A stretch of 64,000 bases of DNA. Source: Variovorax sp. dw_308 (GTDB lineage: Bacteria; Pseudomonadota; Gammaproteobacteria; Burkholderiales; Burkholderiaceae_C). Below the pieces are notes generated by a model, which worked only from the letters and a program-made list of their open reading frames with translations, made no database searches and was not told where the DNA came from. The position numbers and the translations under genes are program-made. The stretch spans positions 1-64,000 of the forward strand of contig NZ_JAATOM010000011.1 of assembly GCF_019207085.1 (NCBI RefSeq), in the 5' to 3' direction. Positions 17,055 to 25,384 of this stretch are shown here, piece after piece (positions within the stretch are counted from its first letter, which is position 1; each line of letters opens with the position of its first letter).

Positions 17055-18671
17055 ATGCACGCCACTGTCTACGACGTCTTCCGCGCCACCGCTGCGCGCA
17101 CGCCGGATGCGGATTTCCTGTTCACCGAATCCGTGACTGCCGCCGCCTACGGCATCGACGCGGGCGCCATCCGCTGGAGCGCTGCCGCTGCCGAAGTCGA
17201 GCGCCTGCGCGCTGCGTACCGCGCTGCCGGCTGGGGCCATGGCCACCGGGTCGGCCTGTTGCTGGAAAACCGGCCCGCTTTCATCTTCCACTGGTTTGCG
17301 CTCAATGCATTGGGCGTGAGCGTGGTGCCCATCAATGCGGAGATGCGCTCGGCTGAACTGACCTACCTGATCGGCCACAGCGAGATCGGCCTGGCGGTGA
17401 CCTTGCCGGAGCGCGCGGCGGACTTGCGTTCCGCCGCGGCGCAGGCCGGCGTGCCCTTCAACACCATGTCGGCCGATGGCGCAGTGCCGCGCGCCCCCAC
17501 GGTGCCGCCGCGCATGGACGGAGCCATCGGTGCTGGCACCGAGTGCGGCTTGCTCTACACCTCGGGCACCACCGGCCGGCCCAAGGGCTGCATCCTCGAC
17601 AACTGCTACTTCCTGCGTGCCGGCGAGTGGTATGCGGCGCTCGATGGCGTGTGCAGCATCCGCCGCGACACGGAGCGCGTCATCACGCCGCTGCCGTTGA
17701 ACCACATGAACGCGATGGCGTTCTCGACCATGGTGGTGCTGGTGGCCGGCGGCTGCCTGGTGCAGCTGGACCGTTTCCATCCGAAGAGCTGGCTGCAGAG
17801 CGCGCGTGAAAGCGGCGCGACCATCGCGCATTACCTGGGCGTGATGCCGGCGATGCTGCTGAGCGCGCCGCCTTCGCCCGCGGACCGGGAGCATGCGATC
17901 CGCTGGGGCTTCGGCGCCGGCGTGGACCGCAAGAACCACGCACCCTTCGAGCAGCGCTTCGGCTTCCCGCTGGTCGAGGCCTGGGCCATGACCGAGACTG
18001 GCGCCGGTGCCTGCGTGATGGCGAACCGCGAGCCACGCCTTGTGGGTAGCAGTTGCTTCGGCCGCCAGCCCGATTTCCTCGAGGTGCGCCTTGTCGATGA
18101 AGATGGCCACGATGCCGTCGGCGATGCGCCGGGCGAGTTGCTGGTGCGTTCGGCCGGCGGCGATCCGCGCCGCTATTTCTTCTCGGGCTACCTGAAGGAC
18201 GCCGAAGCCACGCGCGAGGCCTGGGCCGATGGCTGGTTCCACACCGGCGACCTGGTGCGCCGGGACGCGGACGGCAACTTCTTCTTTGTCGACCGCAAGA
18301 AGAACGTGATCCGCCGCAGCGGCGAGAACATCTCGGCGGTGGAGGTGGAGAGCGTGCTGAACCAGCACCCCGCGGTGAAGACATCCGCGGTTGCGGCGAC
18401 GCCGGACCCGGTGCGCGGCGACGAGGTGCTGGCCTGCATCGTGATGCGTGAAGACGCCACCTCGTCGGCTGAACTCGCGGCCAGCATCGTCGCGCATGCG
18501 CTGTCGCAACTGGCCTACTACAAGGCGCCCGGCTATGTCGCCTTCGTCGATGCCTTGCCGCTGACGCCGTCGCAGAAGATCCAGCGCGGGCAACTGAAAG
18601 AGCTTGCGCACGCCTTGCCGGGGCAGGCCAATTGCATCGACACGCGGTCGATGAAGAAGAGGCAGGCATGA
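17055..18671 (+). CDS. AMP-dependent acyl-CoA ligase (1)
   Basis: This 538-residue ANL-superfamily ligase adenylates a carboxylic acid and forms its CoA thioester. The P-loop YTSGTTGRPKG, the A5 motif (AWAMTETG), the hinge region (GWFHTGDLVRRD) and the C-terminal catalytic Lys region (PLTPSQKIQRGQL) are all present. It starts 8 bases after the beta-subunit stop in the same operon, so it probably activates an aromatic or indolic acid made by the dioxygenase. A paralogous but clearly different ligase lies at 32078. Confidence 0.9.
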   Translation: MHATVYDVFRATAARTPDADFLFTESVTAAAYGIDAGAIRWSAAAAEVERLRAAYRAAGWGHGHRVGLLLENRPAFIFHWFALNALGVSVVPINAEMRSAELTYLIGHSEIGLAVTLPERAADLRSAAAQAGVPFNTMSADGAVPRAPTVPPRMDGAIGAGTECGLLYTSGTTGRPKGCILDNCYFLRAGEWYAALDGVCSIRRDTERVITPLPLNHMNAMAFSTMVVLVAGGCLVQLDRFHPKSWLQSARESGATIAHYLGVMPAMLLSAPPSPADREHAIRWGFGAGVDRKNHAPFEQRFGFPLVEAWAMTETGAGACVMANREPRLVGSSCFGRQPDFLEVRLVDEDGHDAVGDAPGELLVRSAGGDPRRYFFSGYLKDAEATREAWADGWFHTGDLVRRDADGNFFFVDRKKNVIRRSGENISAVEVESVLNQHPAVKTSAVAATPDPVRGDEVLACIVMREDATSSAELAASIVAHALSQLAYYKAPGYVAFVDALPLTPSQKIQRGQLKELAHALPGQANCIDTRSMKKRQA

Positions 18672-18750
18672 GCATCGCAGGACCGCGCCAGCATGTGAAA
18701 GCCCCCATGGCGGGCAGCGAGGACGCGATGTGCCGAACGCGGAGGCATTC

Positions 18751-19920
18751 ATGACCAGGCGAATGTCCTACGAGGGCGTTGCAGTGGCCGTGCCGGTCAC
18801 CGTCCCCTACATCCGCTACTCGACCCGCACCGCGCACTGGTTCATCGGCCATGCGGTCGATGCGCTGGTGAAGGCGAGTGGGCTGAAGAAGGAACAGATC
18901 GACGGCCTGTGCCTCAGCAGCTTCTCGCTGGTGCCCGACACGGCCGTTGGCGTGACGCAGCACCTGGGCCTGTCGCCGCGCTGGCTCGACCACGTGCCCA
19001 CGGGCGGAGCGTCCGGCGTGATGTGCCTGCGCCGCGCCGCGCGTGCGGTGCAGTCGGGCGATGCGGATGTGGTGGCCTGCGTGGCCGCCGACACCAACCA
19101 TGTCGACTCCTTCCGCCAGACGCTGGGCGCCTTCAGCAACTTCGCGCGCGATGCAACCTATCCCTACGGCGCCGGCGGACCCAACTCGATCTTCGCCTTC
19201 ATCACGGCGAACTACATGCGCACCTATGGCGCAAAGCGCGAGGACTTCGGTCGCATCGCCGTCGACCAGCGTACCAACGCGCTCGGCAATCCGCACGCGA
19301 TGTTCAGGAAGCCATTGACGCTCGACGAGTACATGGCCGCGCGGCCGATCTCCGACCCGATCCACCTGTTCGACTGCGTGATGCCGTGCGCCGGCGCGGA
19401 GGCCTTCCTCGTGATGAGCGAGGAACGGGCGCGCGACCTGGGCTTGCCGCACGCCATGATCCGCGGCGCCATCGAGCGTCACAACGCCTTCAGCGAAGAC
19501 CCGGTGATGACGCGCGGCGGCTGGCGCGTCGACCGCGACGACCTCTATGCGCAAGCCGACATCAAGCCGGAGGCGCTCGACTTCGTGCAGACCTACGACG
19601 ACTACCCGGTGATCGTGATGATGCAGTTCGAAGACCTGGGCTTTTGCGAGAAGGGCGAGGGCTCGGCCTTCGTGCAGTCGCATGGCATGACGTTCGAGGG
19701 CAGCTTTCCGAACAACACGAGCGGGGGCCAGTTGTCTGCCGGACAGGCCGGCGCGGCAGGCGGCTTCCTGGGCATGACGGAGACGATCCGCCAGCTCACC
19801 GACGCAGCCGGGCCACGCGCGGTGAAGGACGCTCGGCTCGGTCTCGTCGCCGGCTTCGGCATGGTGACCTACGACCGCTGCCTGTGTACTGGCGCGGTCA
19901 TCCTCGGGAGGCCCGCATGA
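18751..19920 (+). CDS. Thiolase-like protein without the nucleophilic Cys (possible retro-aldolase)
   Basis: The 389-residue protein has the SCP2/thiolase fold, with N- and C-terminal halves visible. Where thiolases carry the acyl-accepting Cys (xCASG) it has GGASG, with Gly86 in that place. The GHP catalytic His motif is replaced by SAGQAG. A C-terminal Tyr is present just before the CxG strand (TYDRCLCTG). These are features of Ltp2-type aldolases, which cleave tertiary beta-hydroxyacyl-CoAs together with a DUF35 partner, and such a partner follows immediately. GGAGG stands five bases before the chosen ATG; an in-frame GTG at 18730 is a weaker alternative. Catalytic role is inference. Confidence 0.78.
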   Translation: MTRRMSYEGVAVAVPVTVPYIRYSTRTAHWFIGHAVDALVKASGLKKEQIDGLCLSSFSLVPDTAVGVTQHLGLSPRWLDHVPTGGASGVMCLRRAARAVQSGDADVVACVAADTNHVDSFRQTLGAFSNFARDATYPYGAGGPNSIFAFITANYMRTYGAKREDFGRIAVDQRTNALGNPHAMFRKPLTLDEYMAARPISDPIHLFDCVMPCAGAEAFLVMSEERARDLGLPHAMIRGAIERHNAFSEDPVMTRGGWRVDRDDLYAQADIKPEALDFVQTYDDYPVIVMMQFEDLGFCEKGEGSAFVQSHGMTFEGSFPNNTSGGQLSAGQAGAAGGFLGMTETIRQLTDAAGPRAVKDARLGLVAGFGMVTYDRCLCTGAVILGRPA

Positions 19921-21170
19921 CGATGCCCTTGATGCGCCCCAAGCGCAAGAACCCGGTCCTGCGCACGCGGCAGATGAACCTGCCCCCATGGGCACGCGGA
20001 CGCGTCGCGCTCGGCATCACCGCCGCCGCAGCGGAAGGCCGCTTCGAACTGCAGGAGTGCAAGGAGTGCGGGACCGTGCAGTACCCGCCGCGCGAGGCCT
20101 GCCACAAGTGTCTGTCGGCTGCCCTGCGTTGGCGTGAGCAGTCAGGTGAAGGCAACTTGCTGGCCACCACCACGCTGCACCACAGCAACGACATGTACTT
20201 CCGCGAGCGCCTGCCCTGGCGCCTCGGCCTCGTGCATCTGGACGCCGGCCCGACGCTGATGGTCCACATGCACGGCGAGGTCGGCGATGCACCCACGCGC
20301 GTGCGCGTCGGCGCCCGGCTGGACCGGGCAGGACAAGCGGTATTGATTGGATTTCCGAACGAAGGGAGCGCCCATATGGCCGATGACAAGATGCTGCGTG
20401 AAATGACCAGCGACCCGAAATTCCGCAAGGTGCTGGTGACAGACGGCAAGACGGAAGTGGGCCAAGCCCTGGTCCGCGCGCTGGTCAAGGCCGGCGCCGA
20501 CATCGTGTGGGTCGGCCATGCGGAACCATGGAAGAAGACGGGTGGCCTGGAAGACATCACGGCGCTGCCGCAGGTGACGCTGGTCCCGCTCGACCTGACC
20601 AACGGCCGCTCGGTGACCGAACTGGCCGGCGAGATCGGCGGCAAGGTCGACATCGTCATCAACAACGCCGAGGTGCACCGCACCTTCGGCATCGGCGCGC
20701 GGCGCGGCACCGACGTGGCCAAGGCCGAGATGGACATCAACTACTTCGGCCTGCTGCGACTGGCGCAGGAGTTCGGTCCGGCACTCAAAGGGCGCTCCGC
20801 CGATGGCGAGACCGGCGCGACCGCATGGGTCAACCTGCTCTCGGTCTATGCGCTGAGCAACTTCCCGCCGCACGGCACCTTCAGCGCATCGAAGGCCGCG
20901 GCATATTCGCTCGCGCAATGCCTGCGCGCCGAGATGCGGCCGGCCGGCATCCGCGTGATCAATGTCTTCCCCGGCCCGATCGACGACGAGTGGAACCAGC
21001 ATGTGCCACCGCCCAAGCTGCTGTCGGGCACGCTGGCGAATGCGATCGTGAAGGCGCTGCGCGATGGCGTCGAGGACGTCTACCCCGGCGACGTGGCGCA
21101 GGAATGGCTGGAACGCTGGCGTGACAACCCGAAGGTGCTTGAACGCGAACTCGCGGCCGGTGGCAGTTGA
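19917..21170 (+). CDS. DUF35 zinc-ribbon/OB-fold protein fused to an SDR-like domain
   Basis: This 417-residue fusion has a DUF35 N-terminal part with a rubredoxin-like zinc ribbon (C48, C51, C62, C65) and an OB-fold (to about 147). It is followed from about residue 154 by a short-chain-dehydrogenase-like domain. The SDR part is degenerate: the glycine loop reads TDGKTEVG, the NNAG motif is NNAE, and the YxxxK pair has Phe322 in place of Tyr (K326 kept). DUF35 proteins are obligate partners of thiolase-like enzymes, and the start overlaps the thiolase-like stop (ATGA). An in-frame ATG at 20376 with GAAGGGAG before it could start a separate SDR-only product. Confidence 0.8.
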   Translation: MTMPLMRPKRKNPVLRTRQMNLPPWARGRVALGITAAAAEGRFELQECKECGTVQYPPREACHKCLSAALRWREQSGEGNLLATTTLHHSNDMYFRERLPWRLGLVHLDAGPTLMVHMHGEVGDAPTRVRVGARLDRAGQAVLIGFPNEGSAHMADDKMLREMTSDPKFRKVLVTDGKTEVGQALVRALVKAGADIVWVGHAEPWKKTGGLEDITALPQVTLVPLDLTNGRSVTELAGEIGGKVDIVINNAEVHRTFGIGARRGTDVAKAEMDINYFGLLRLAQEFGPALKGRSADGETGATAWVNLLSVYALSNFPPHGTFSASKAAAYSLAQCLRAEMRPAGIRVINVFPGPIDDEWNQHVPPPKLLSGTLANAIVKALRDGVEDVYPGDVAQEWLERWRDNPKVLERELAAGGS

Positions 21171-21189
21171 ACTCCAAGGATTCGAACAA

Positions 21190-21993
21190 ATGACGACAAG
21201 CACCCTCGCATCCGCCGCCGAACTGCTCGGCGGCCTGGTGAGCGCCATGCAGACCGGCCGCATCCGCGTGGTCGACCTCACGCAGACGCTCACCCCCGAG
21301 TTCCCGCAGATCGCGCTGCCGCCCGAGATGGGCCAGTGCTGGCCCTTCCGCATCGAGGAGGTCTCGCACTACGACGAGCGCGGCCCGGGCTGGTACTGGA
21401 ACAACTTCTCCTGCGGCGAGCACACCGGCACCCACTTCGACGCACCGATCCACTGGATCTCCGGCAAGGACCTGCCGAACAACTCGGTCGACACGATTCC
21501 CGTGCAGCACTTCGTCGCGCCGGCCTGCGTCATCGACTGCTCGGAACAGGTGAAGGCCAACCACGACTACCTGATGACCGTCGAGGACATCGAGCGCTAC
21601 GAAGCCGCGCATGGCCGCATCCCCAAGGGCGCGTGGGTGCTGATGCGCACCGACTGGTCGCAGCGCCAGGACCCCGAGGCCTACCAGAACTTCGACGAGA
21701 CCGGACAGCACACACCCGGCCCGAGTTCCGAGGCGGTGCGCTTCATGGTAGAGCAGCGCGACGTGCTCGGCTTCGGCTCCGAGGCCATCGGCACCGATGC
21801 GGGCCAGGGCTATCACCTGCGCCCGCCGTACCCTTGCCACTACTACATGCACGGCGCCGGACGCTACGGCTTGCAGTGCCTCTGCAACCTCGACCAGCTC
21901 CCGCCCGCTGGCGCGGTGCTGATCTGCCCGCCGTTGAAGATCCAGAAGGGCAGCGGCAGCCCCTTGCGCGTGCTGGCGCTGGTGGAGGGCTGA
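21190..21993 (+). CDS. Cyclase-family metal hydrolase, isatin-hydrolase-like
   Basis: This 267-residue metallohydrolase belongs to the family containing isatin hydrolase and bacterial kynurenine formamidase. The metal-binding signature HTGTHFDAPIH occupies residues 78-88 (H78, H82, D84, H88), and the later PSSEAVRF segment provides the conserved acid. The enzymes hydrolyse cyclic amides or formamides at a manganese or zinc site. In an island with indole-type oxidation genes, opening of isatin to isatinate is the most attractive role; formylkynurenine-like substrates are the alternative. AAGGA precedes the start, and the SDR gene follows after 3 bases. Confidence 0.82.
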   Translation: MTTSTLASAAELLGGLVSAMQTGRIRVVDLTQTLTPEFPQIALPPEMGQCWPFRIEEVSHYDERGPGWYWNNFSCGEHTGTHFDAPIHWISGKDLPNNSVDTIPVQHFVAPACVIDCSEQVKANHDYLMTVEDIERYEAAHGRIPKGAWVLMRTDWSQRQDPEAYQNFDETGQHTPGPSSEAVRFMVEQRDVLGFGSEAIGTDAGQGYHLRPPYPCHYYMHGAGRYGLQCLCNLDQLPPAGAVLICPPLKIQKGSGSPLRVLALVEG

Positions 21994-21996
21994 ACC

Positions 21997-22725
21997 ATGA
22001 CCATCCGCAAGGTTGCAGCAGTCACTGGCGGCAGCGCCGGCATCGGCAAGGCCATCTGCGAGGACCTGCTCGCCAGGGACTATGAAGTCATCTCGCTCGC
22101 GCGCCGCAAGAGCGACATCGCGCATCCGAAGATGCACAGCATCGAGGTCGACCTGATGGACCGCGCGGCCACCGGCCAGGCGGTGCACCAGCTCGCGCAC
22201 CAATTCGACGTGAACACGGTGGTGCACAACGCCGGCGTGATCCGCGCCGCCTTGCTGGCCGACGTGAAGCTCGACGACCTGGATGCGCTGGTCGACCTGC
22301 ACCTCGGCTGCGCCATCCAGCTGGTGCAGGCCACGCTGCCGACGATGCGGACACAGCGCTTCGGCCGCGTGGTGCTGCTGTCGTCGCGCGCCGCGGTCGG
22401 CCTGGCCACGCGCACCAGCTACTCCGCGACCAAGGCCGGCATGCTGGGCATGGCGCGCACCTGGGCGCTGGAACTGGCGCCGGAAGGCATCACCGTCAAC
22501 GTTGTCGCGCCGGGTCCGATTCGCACCGACATGTTCTTTGACGTGGTGCAGGAGGGCAGCGACAAGGAACGCGCGCTTGCAGCATCGGTGCCGGTCAAGC
22601 GACTCGGCGAATCCGCCGACGTGGCCCGCGCGGTGAGTTTCTTCGCCGACCCGGCCAACAGCTTCGTGACCGGGCAGGTGCTGTACGTCTGCGGCGGCAC
22701 CAGCGTCGGCAGCCTCGCGCTCTAG
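21997..22725 (+). CDS. Short-chain dehydrogenase/reductase (1)
   Basis: This 242-residue classical SDR has an intact NAD(P) loop (TGGSAGIGK, about 10-18), NAG motif (HNAG), catalytic Ser in LLSSRAA and the YxxxK pair (YSATKAG). Unlike the SDR-like domain at 19917 it looks fully active. It is the last gene of the operon that begins with iorA and would oxidise or reduce a hydroxy/keto intermediate. Substrate unknown. Confidence 0.88.
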   Translation: MTIRKVAAVTGGSAGIGKAICEDLLARDYEVISLARRKSDIAHPKMHSIEVDLMDRAATGQAVHQLAHQFDVNTVVHNAGVIRAALLADVKLDDLDALVDLHLGCAIQLVQATLPTMRTQRFGRVVLLSSRAAVGLATRTSYSATKAGMLGMARTWALELAPEGITVNVVAPGPIRTDMFFDVVQEGSDKERALAASVPVKRLGESADVARAVSFFADPANSFVTGQVLYVCGGTSVGSLAL

Positions 22726-22737
22726 CGGTAGTTCCTC

Positions 22738-22766
22738 TTGTGGCCCGCGAATTGCTTCGTTAATAT
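22738..22766 (+). promoter_or_regulatory. Promoter of the binding-protein operon
   Basis: TTGTGG (22738-22743) and TAATAT (22761-22766) are 17 bases apart. The A+T-rich stretch contrasts with its surroundings. A long palindrome overlaps the end of the -10 region, and the first binding protein starts at 22838. Confidence 0.5.
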
Positions 22767-22784
22767 TGTTTAGAGCTAAACAAT
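22765..22784. promoter_or_regulatory. Candidate MarR operator 3, 20-bp palindrome
   Basis: ATTGTTTAG and CTAAACAAT form a perfect 9-bp inverted repeat with an AG centre. Its core TTTAGAGCTAAA (22769-22780) matches the motifs at 6874 and 10431. It lies at the end of the -10 box, where bound repressor would block transcription. Confidence 0.65.
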
Positions 22785-22837
22785 TTACAAATCATATTGT
22801 TGTGCATTTTCCGTTCGACCTCCACCCAAGGAACGCC

Positions 22838-23995
22838 ATGAAATCCTCATCCCGCCTCTGCATCCGAACTGGCCTGGCGCTGGGCCTCGGCGCGCTTGCC
22901 GTCGTCAATGCTTTTGCGGCCGACCTCAAGGTCGGCTTCATCACCTCGCTCTCGGGCCCGGTGTCCTCGCTGGGCATCCCTTATGAAAAGGGCATCAAGG
23001 CCGGCATGGCCTACAAGTCGGAAGTGGCGGGCCACAAGATCACGATGGTGCAGCTCGACGACGCGTCCGATCCGACGACGGCCGCGCGCAATGCCCGCAA
23101 GATGATCGAGGAAGACAAGGTCGACTTGATCATCGGCACGGCCGGTTCTCCGGGCGCGCTGGCCATCGCGGCCGTGGCCCGCGAGACGAAGACGCCGCTG
23201 ATCTCGATTGCCAACGCCAACCTGCCGGGCGAGGAGGGCGCGTGGATGGTCACGCTTCCGCAGCCCGCGCCGCTGATGGTGAGCGCGGTGGTCGAGCGGA
23301 TGAAGAAGTCGGGCGTGAAGACGGTCGGCTACATCGGCTTCTCGGACGCGTGGGGCGACCTGGTCTACGACGCGCTGAACAAGAGCGCCGAGCCGGCCGG
23401 CATCAAGGTGGTGAGCAACGAGCGCTATGCGCGTTCGGATACCTCGGTGGCAGGGCAGGTGCTGAAGATCGTCGCATTGCGGCCTGACGCGGTCATCACC
23501 GGCACCTCGGGCACGCCCGGCGCGCTGCCCTACCTGGCGCTGACCGATCGTGGCTACAAGGGCCAGATCTACGGCACGCATGCCTTGATCAACCCTGACT
23601 TCGTGCGCGTGGGCGGGCCGTCGGTCGAAGGACTGCTGGCGCCTACGGGGCCTGTGATCGTGGCCGAGCAGTTGCCCGAAGGCAATCCGATGCGCAAGGT
23701 GTCGATGGACTTCCGCGCGGCCTACCAGAAGGCCAACGGCGCGGCACCGACCGATGCGTTCTCCGCCTATTCCTTCGACGGCTGGCTGGTGATGCTCGAT
23801 GCGGCTTCGCGCACCAAGGGCGAGCCGGGCACGCCGCAATACCGGGTGGCCTTGCGCGATGCGATCGTGAGCACGAAGGAGTTGGTGGGCACGCACAGCG
23901 TCTACAACTTCAAGCCGGACAACCGCTACGGGTCGGACGAGCGCTCGCGCGTGATCGTCAAGCTTGAAAAGGGCCAGTGGAAGCTGGTGCCGTGA
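22838..23995 (+). CDS. LIV-type ABC transporter periplasmic binding protein (1)
   Basis: This 385-residue periplasmic binding protein has a signal peptide ending AFA/ADLKVG and the type I fold of Leu/Ile/Val-binding proteins (FITSLSGPVSSLGIPYEKG, LDDASDPTTAARNARK). Proteins of this subgroup often bind aromatic acids rather than amino acids. It is the first of two tandem paralogues, and a third lies at 27249 next to the permeases. It starts 54 bases after the palindromic operator. Confidence 0.88.
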   Translation: MKSSSRLCIRTGLALGLGALAVVNAFAADLKVGFITSLSGPVSSLGIPYEKGIKAGMAYKSEVAGHKITMVQLDDASDPTTAARNARKMIEEDKVDLIIGTAGSPGALAIAAVARETKTPLISIANANLPGEEGAWMVTLPQPAPLMVSAVVERMKKSGVKTVGYIGFSDAWGDLVYDALNKSAEPAGIKVVSNERYARSDTSVAGQVLKIVALRPDAVITGTSGTPGALPYLALTDRGYKGQIYGTHALINPDFVRVGGPSVEGLLAPTGPVIVAEQLPEGNPMRKVSMDFRAAYQKANGAAPTDAFSAYSFDGWLVMLDAASRTKGEPGTPQYRVALRDAIVSTKELVGTHSVYNFKPDNRYGSDERSRVIVKLEKGQWKLVP

Positions 23996-23997
23996 CC

Positions 23998-25140
23998 ATG
24001 AAACAACCTGCACGCCTGTTCGTTGCCGCTGCGCTGGCGCTGGGCGTGGCGCAGGCCTTTGCGGCGGACCTGAAGATCGGCTTGGTCAGTTCGCTGTCGG
24101 GGCCGGTCGCAGCGCTCGGCATTCCGTATGAGAAGGGCATTCGCGCGGCTATCGCGGAGCATCCGACGATCGGCGGCCGCAAGGTCGAGCTGATCGTGCT
24201 GGACGATGCGTCGGACCCGACGACCGCCGGGCGCAATGCGCGCAAGCTGGTGGTGGACGACAAGGTGGACGTGCTGATCGGCACCTCGGGCGTGCCGGGT
24301 GCGATGGCGATCGCGGCGGTGGCGAACGAGCTGAACACGCCGTTGATCTCGCCGACGCCGGTGGTCATTCCAGGCCCCGAGGGTGCATGGACGGTGACGG
24401 TGTCGCAGCCGTTTCCGCTGATGGTGGCGGCGGTGGTGGAGCGCATGAAGAAGCAGGGAGTGAAGACAGTGGCCTTCATCGGTTTCTCCGATGCGCTGGG
24501 CGACCTGGCTTATGACTCGCTGGTGAAGAGCGCGGAGCCGGCGGGCATCAAGATCGTTGCGAACGAGCGTTATGCGCGGTCGGACTCATCGGTGGCGGGG
24601 CAGGTGTTGAAGATCGTGGCGCAGCGACCGGACGCGGTATTCGCGGGGAACTCGGGGACGCCGGGGGCGCTGCCTTATCTCGCATTGGCGGAGCGGGGCT
24701 ACAAGGGGCAGATCTACGGGACGCACGGGCTGATCAACGCGGATTTCGTGCGGGTGGGCGGTGCATCCATCGAGGGCTTGCAGGTGCCGAGCGGGCCGGT
24801 GCTGGTGGCGGACCAGCTGCCGGACGCCAATCCGATCAAGAAGGTGTCAATGGGGTTCCGGGCGGCCTACCAGAAGACGAATGGTTCCGTGCCGACGGAC
24901 GCGTTTTCTTCGTACACCTATGACGCGTACCTGCTGCTGGCGGATGCTGCGTCGCGCGTGAAGGTGGAGCCGGGAACGCCGCAGTATCGTGCGGCCCTGC
25001 GCGATGCGATCGTGAGTACGAAGGAGCTGGTGGGGACGCACGGGGTCTACAACTTCAAGCCGGACAACCGGTATGGGTCGGACCAGCGGGCTGTGGTGAT
25101 CGTGCGGATGGAGAAGGGGCAGTGGAAGCTGGTTCCCTGA
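23998..25140 (+). CDS. LIV-type ABC transporter periplasmic binding protein (2)
   Basis: The 380-residue protein has a signal peptide ending AFA/ADLKIG and is a close paralogue of the preceding gene, differing chiefly in ligand-facing loops (for example SPTPVVIPGPEGAW against the IANANLPGEEGAW region). The start is 2 bases after the preceding stop. The tandem arrangement suggests duplication, with divergence in ligand range for one transporter. Confidence 0.88.
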   Translation: MKQPARLFVAAALALGVAQAFAADLKIGLVSSLSGPVAALGIPYEKGIRAAIAEHPTIGGRKVELIVLDDASDPTTAGRNARKLVVDDKVDVLIGTSGVPGAMAIAAVANELNTPLISPTPVVIPGPEGAWTVTVSQPFPLMVAAVVERMKKQGVKTVAFIGFSDALGDLAYDSLVKSAEPAGIKIVANERYARSDSSVAGQVLKIVAQRPDAVFAGNSGTPGALPYLALAERGYKGQIYGTHGLINADFVRVGGASIEGLQVPSGPVLVADQLPDANPIKKVSMGFRAAYQKTNGSVPTDAFSSYTYDAYLLLADAASRVKVEPGTPQYRAALRDAIVSTKELVGTHGVYNFKPDNRYGSDQRAVVIVRMEKGQWKLVP

Positions 25141-25194
25141 CTTTTATGTCTACGCCTTCATCCTTGGTTCGGTGTCGTTGGAACGGGCGCCCGT

Positions 25195-25292
25195 CATGCG
25201 GTGCGCGCCGGGTGCCTTCACTGTGCCGGCCGCTTCGCGGCTCCCCTGCGCTGCTCGGCGGCACAGAGGCGGCACCCGTCGCGCACCGCATG
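25195..25292. repeat. Long imperfect inverted repeat with nested hairpins
   Basis: The arms at 25195-25216 and 25271-25292 are complementary at 21 of 22 positions (CATGCGGTGCGCGCCGGGTG and its partner). Inside them CTGTGCCG (25221-25228) pairs with CGGCACAG (25259-25266), and a GCCGC-TTC-GCGGC hairpin sits next to it. It fills much of the 244-base gap between the second binding protein and the second Rieske alpha gene, which has no other recognisable content. It could be a dispersed palindromic repeat or an mRNA-stabilising or terminating fold. Confidence 0.7.
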
Positions 25293-25384
25293 CCGGGCTC
25301 AGGGTGTTCAATGGGCGCGCTCGCTGCTGTCGCTCCCGGGTCCGTCGCGCGATCGATCGTCACCGTCACCGGTGTCGCCGCCGC

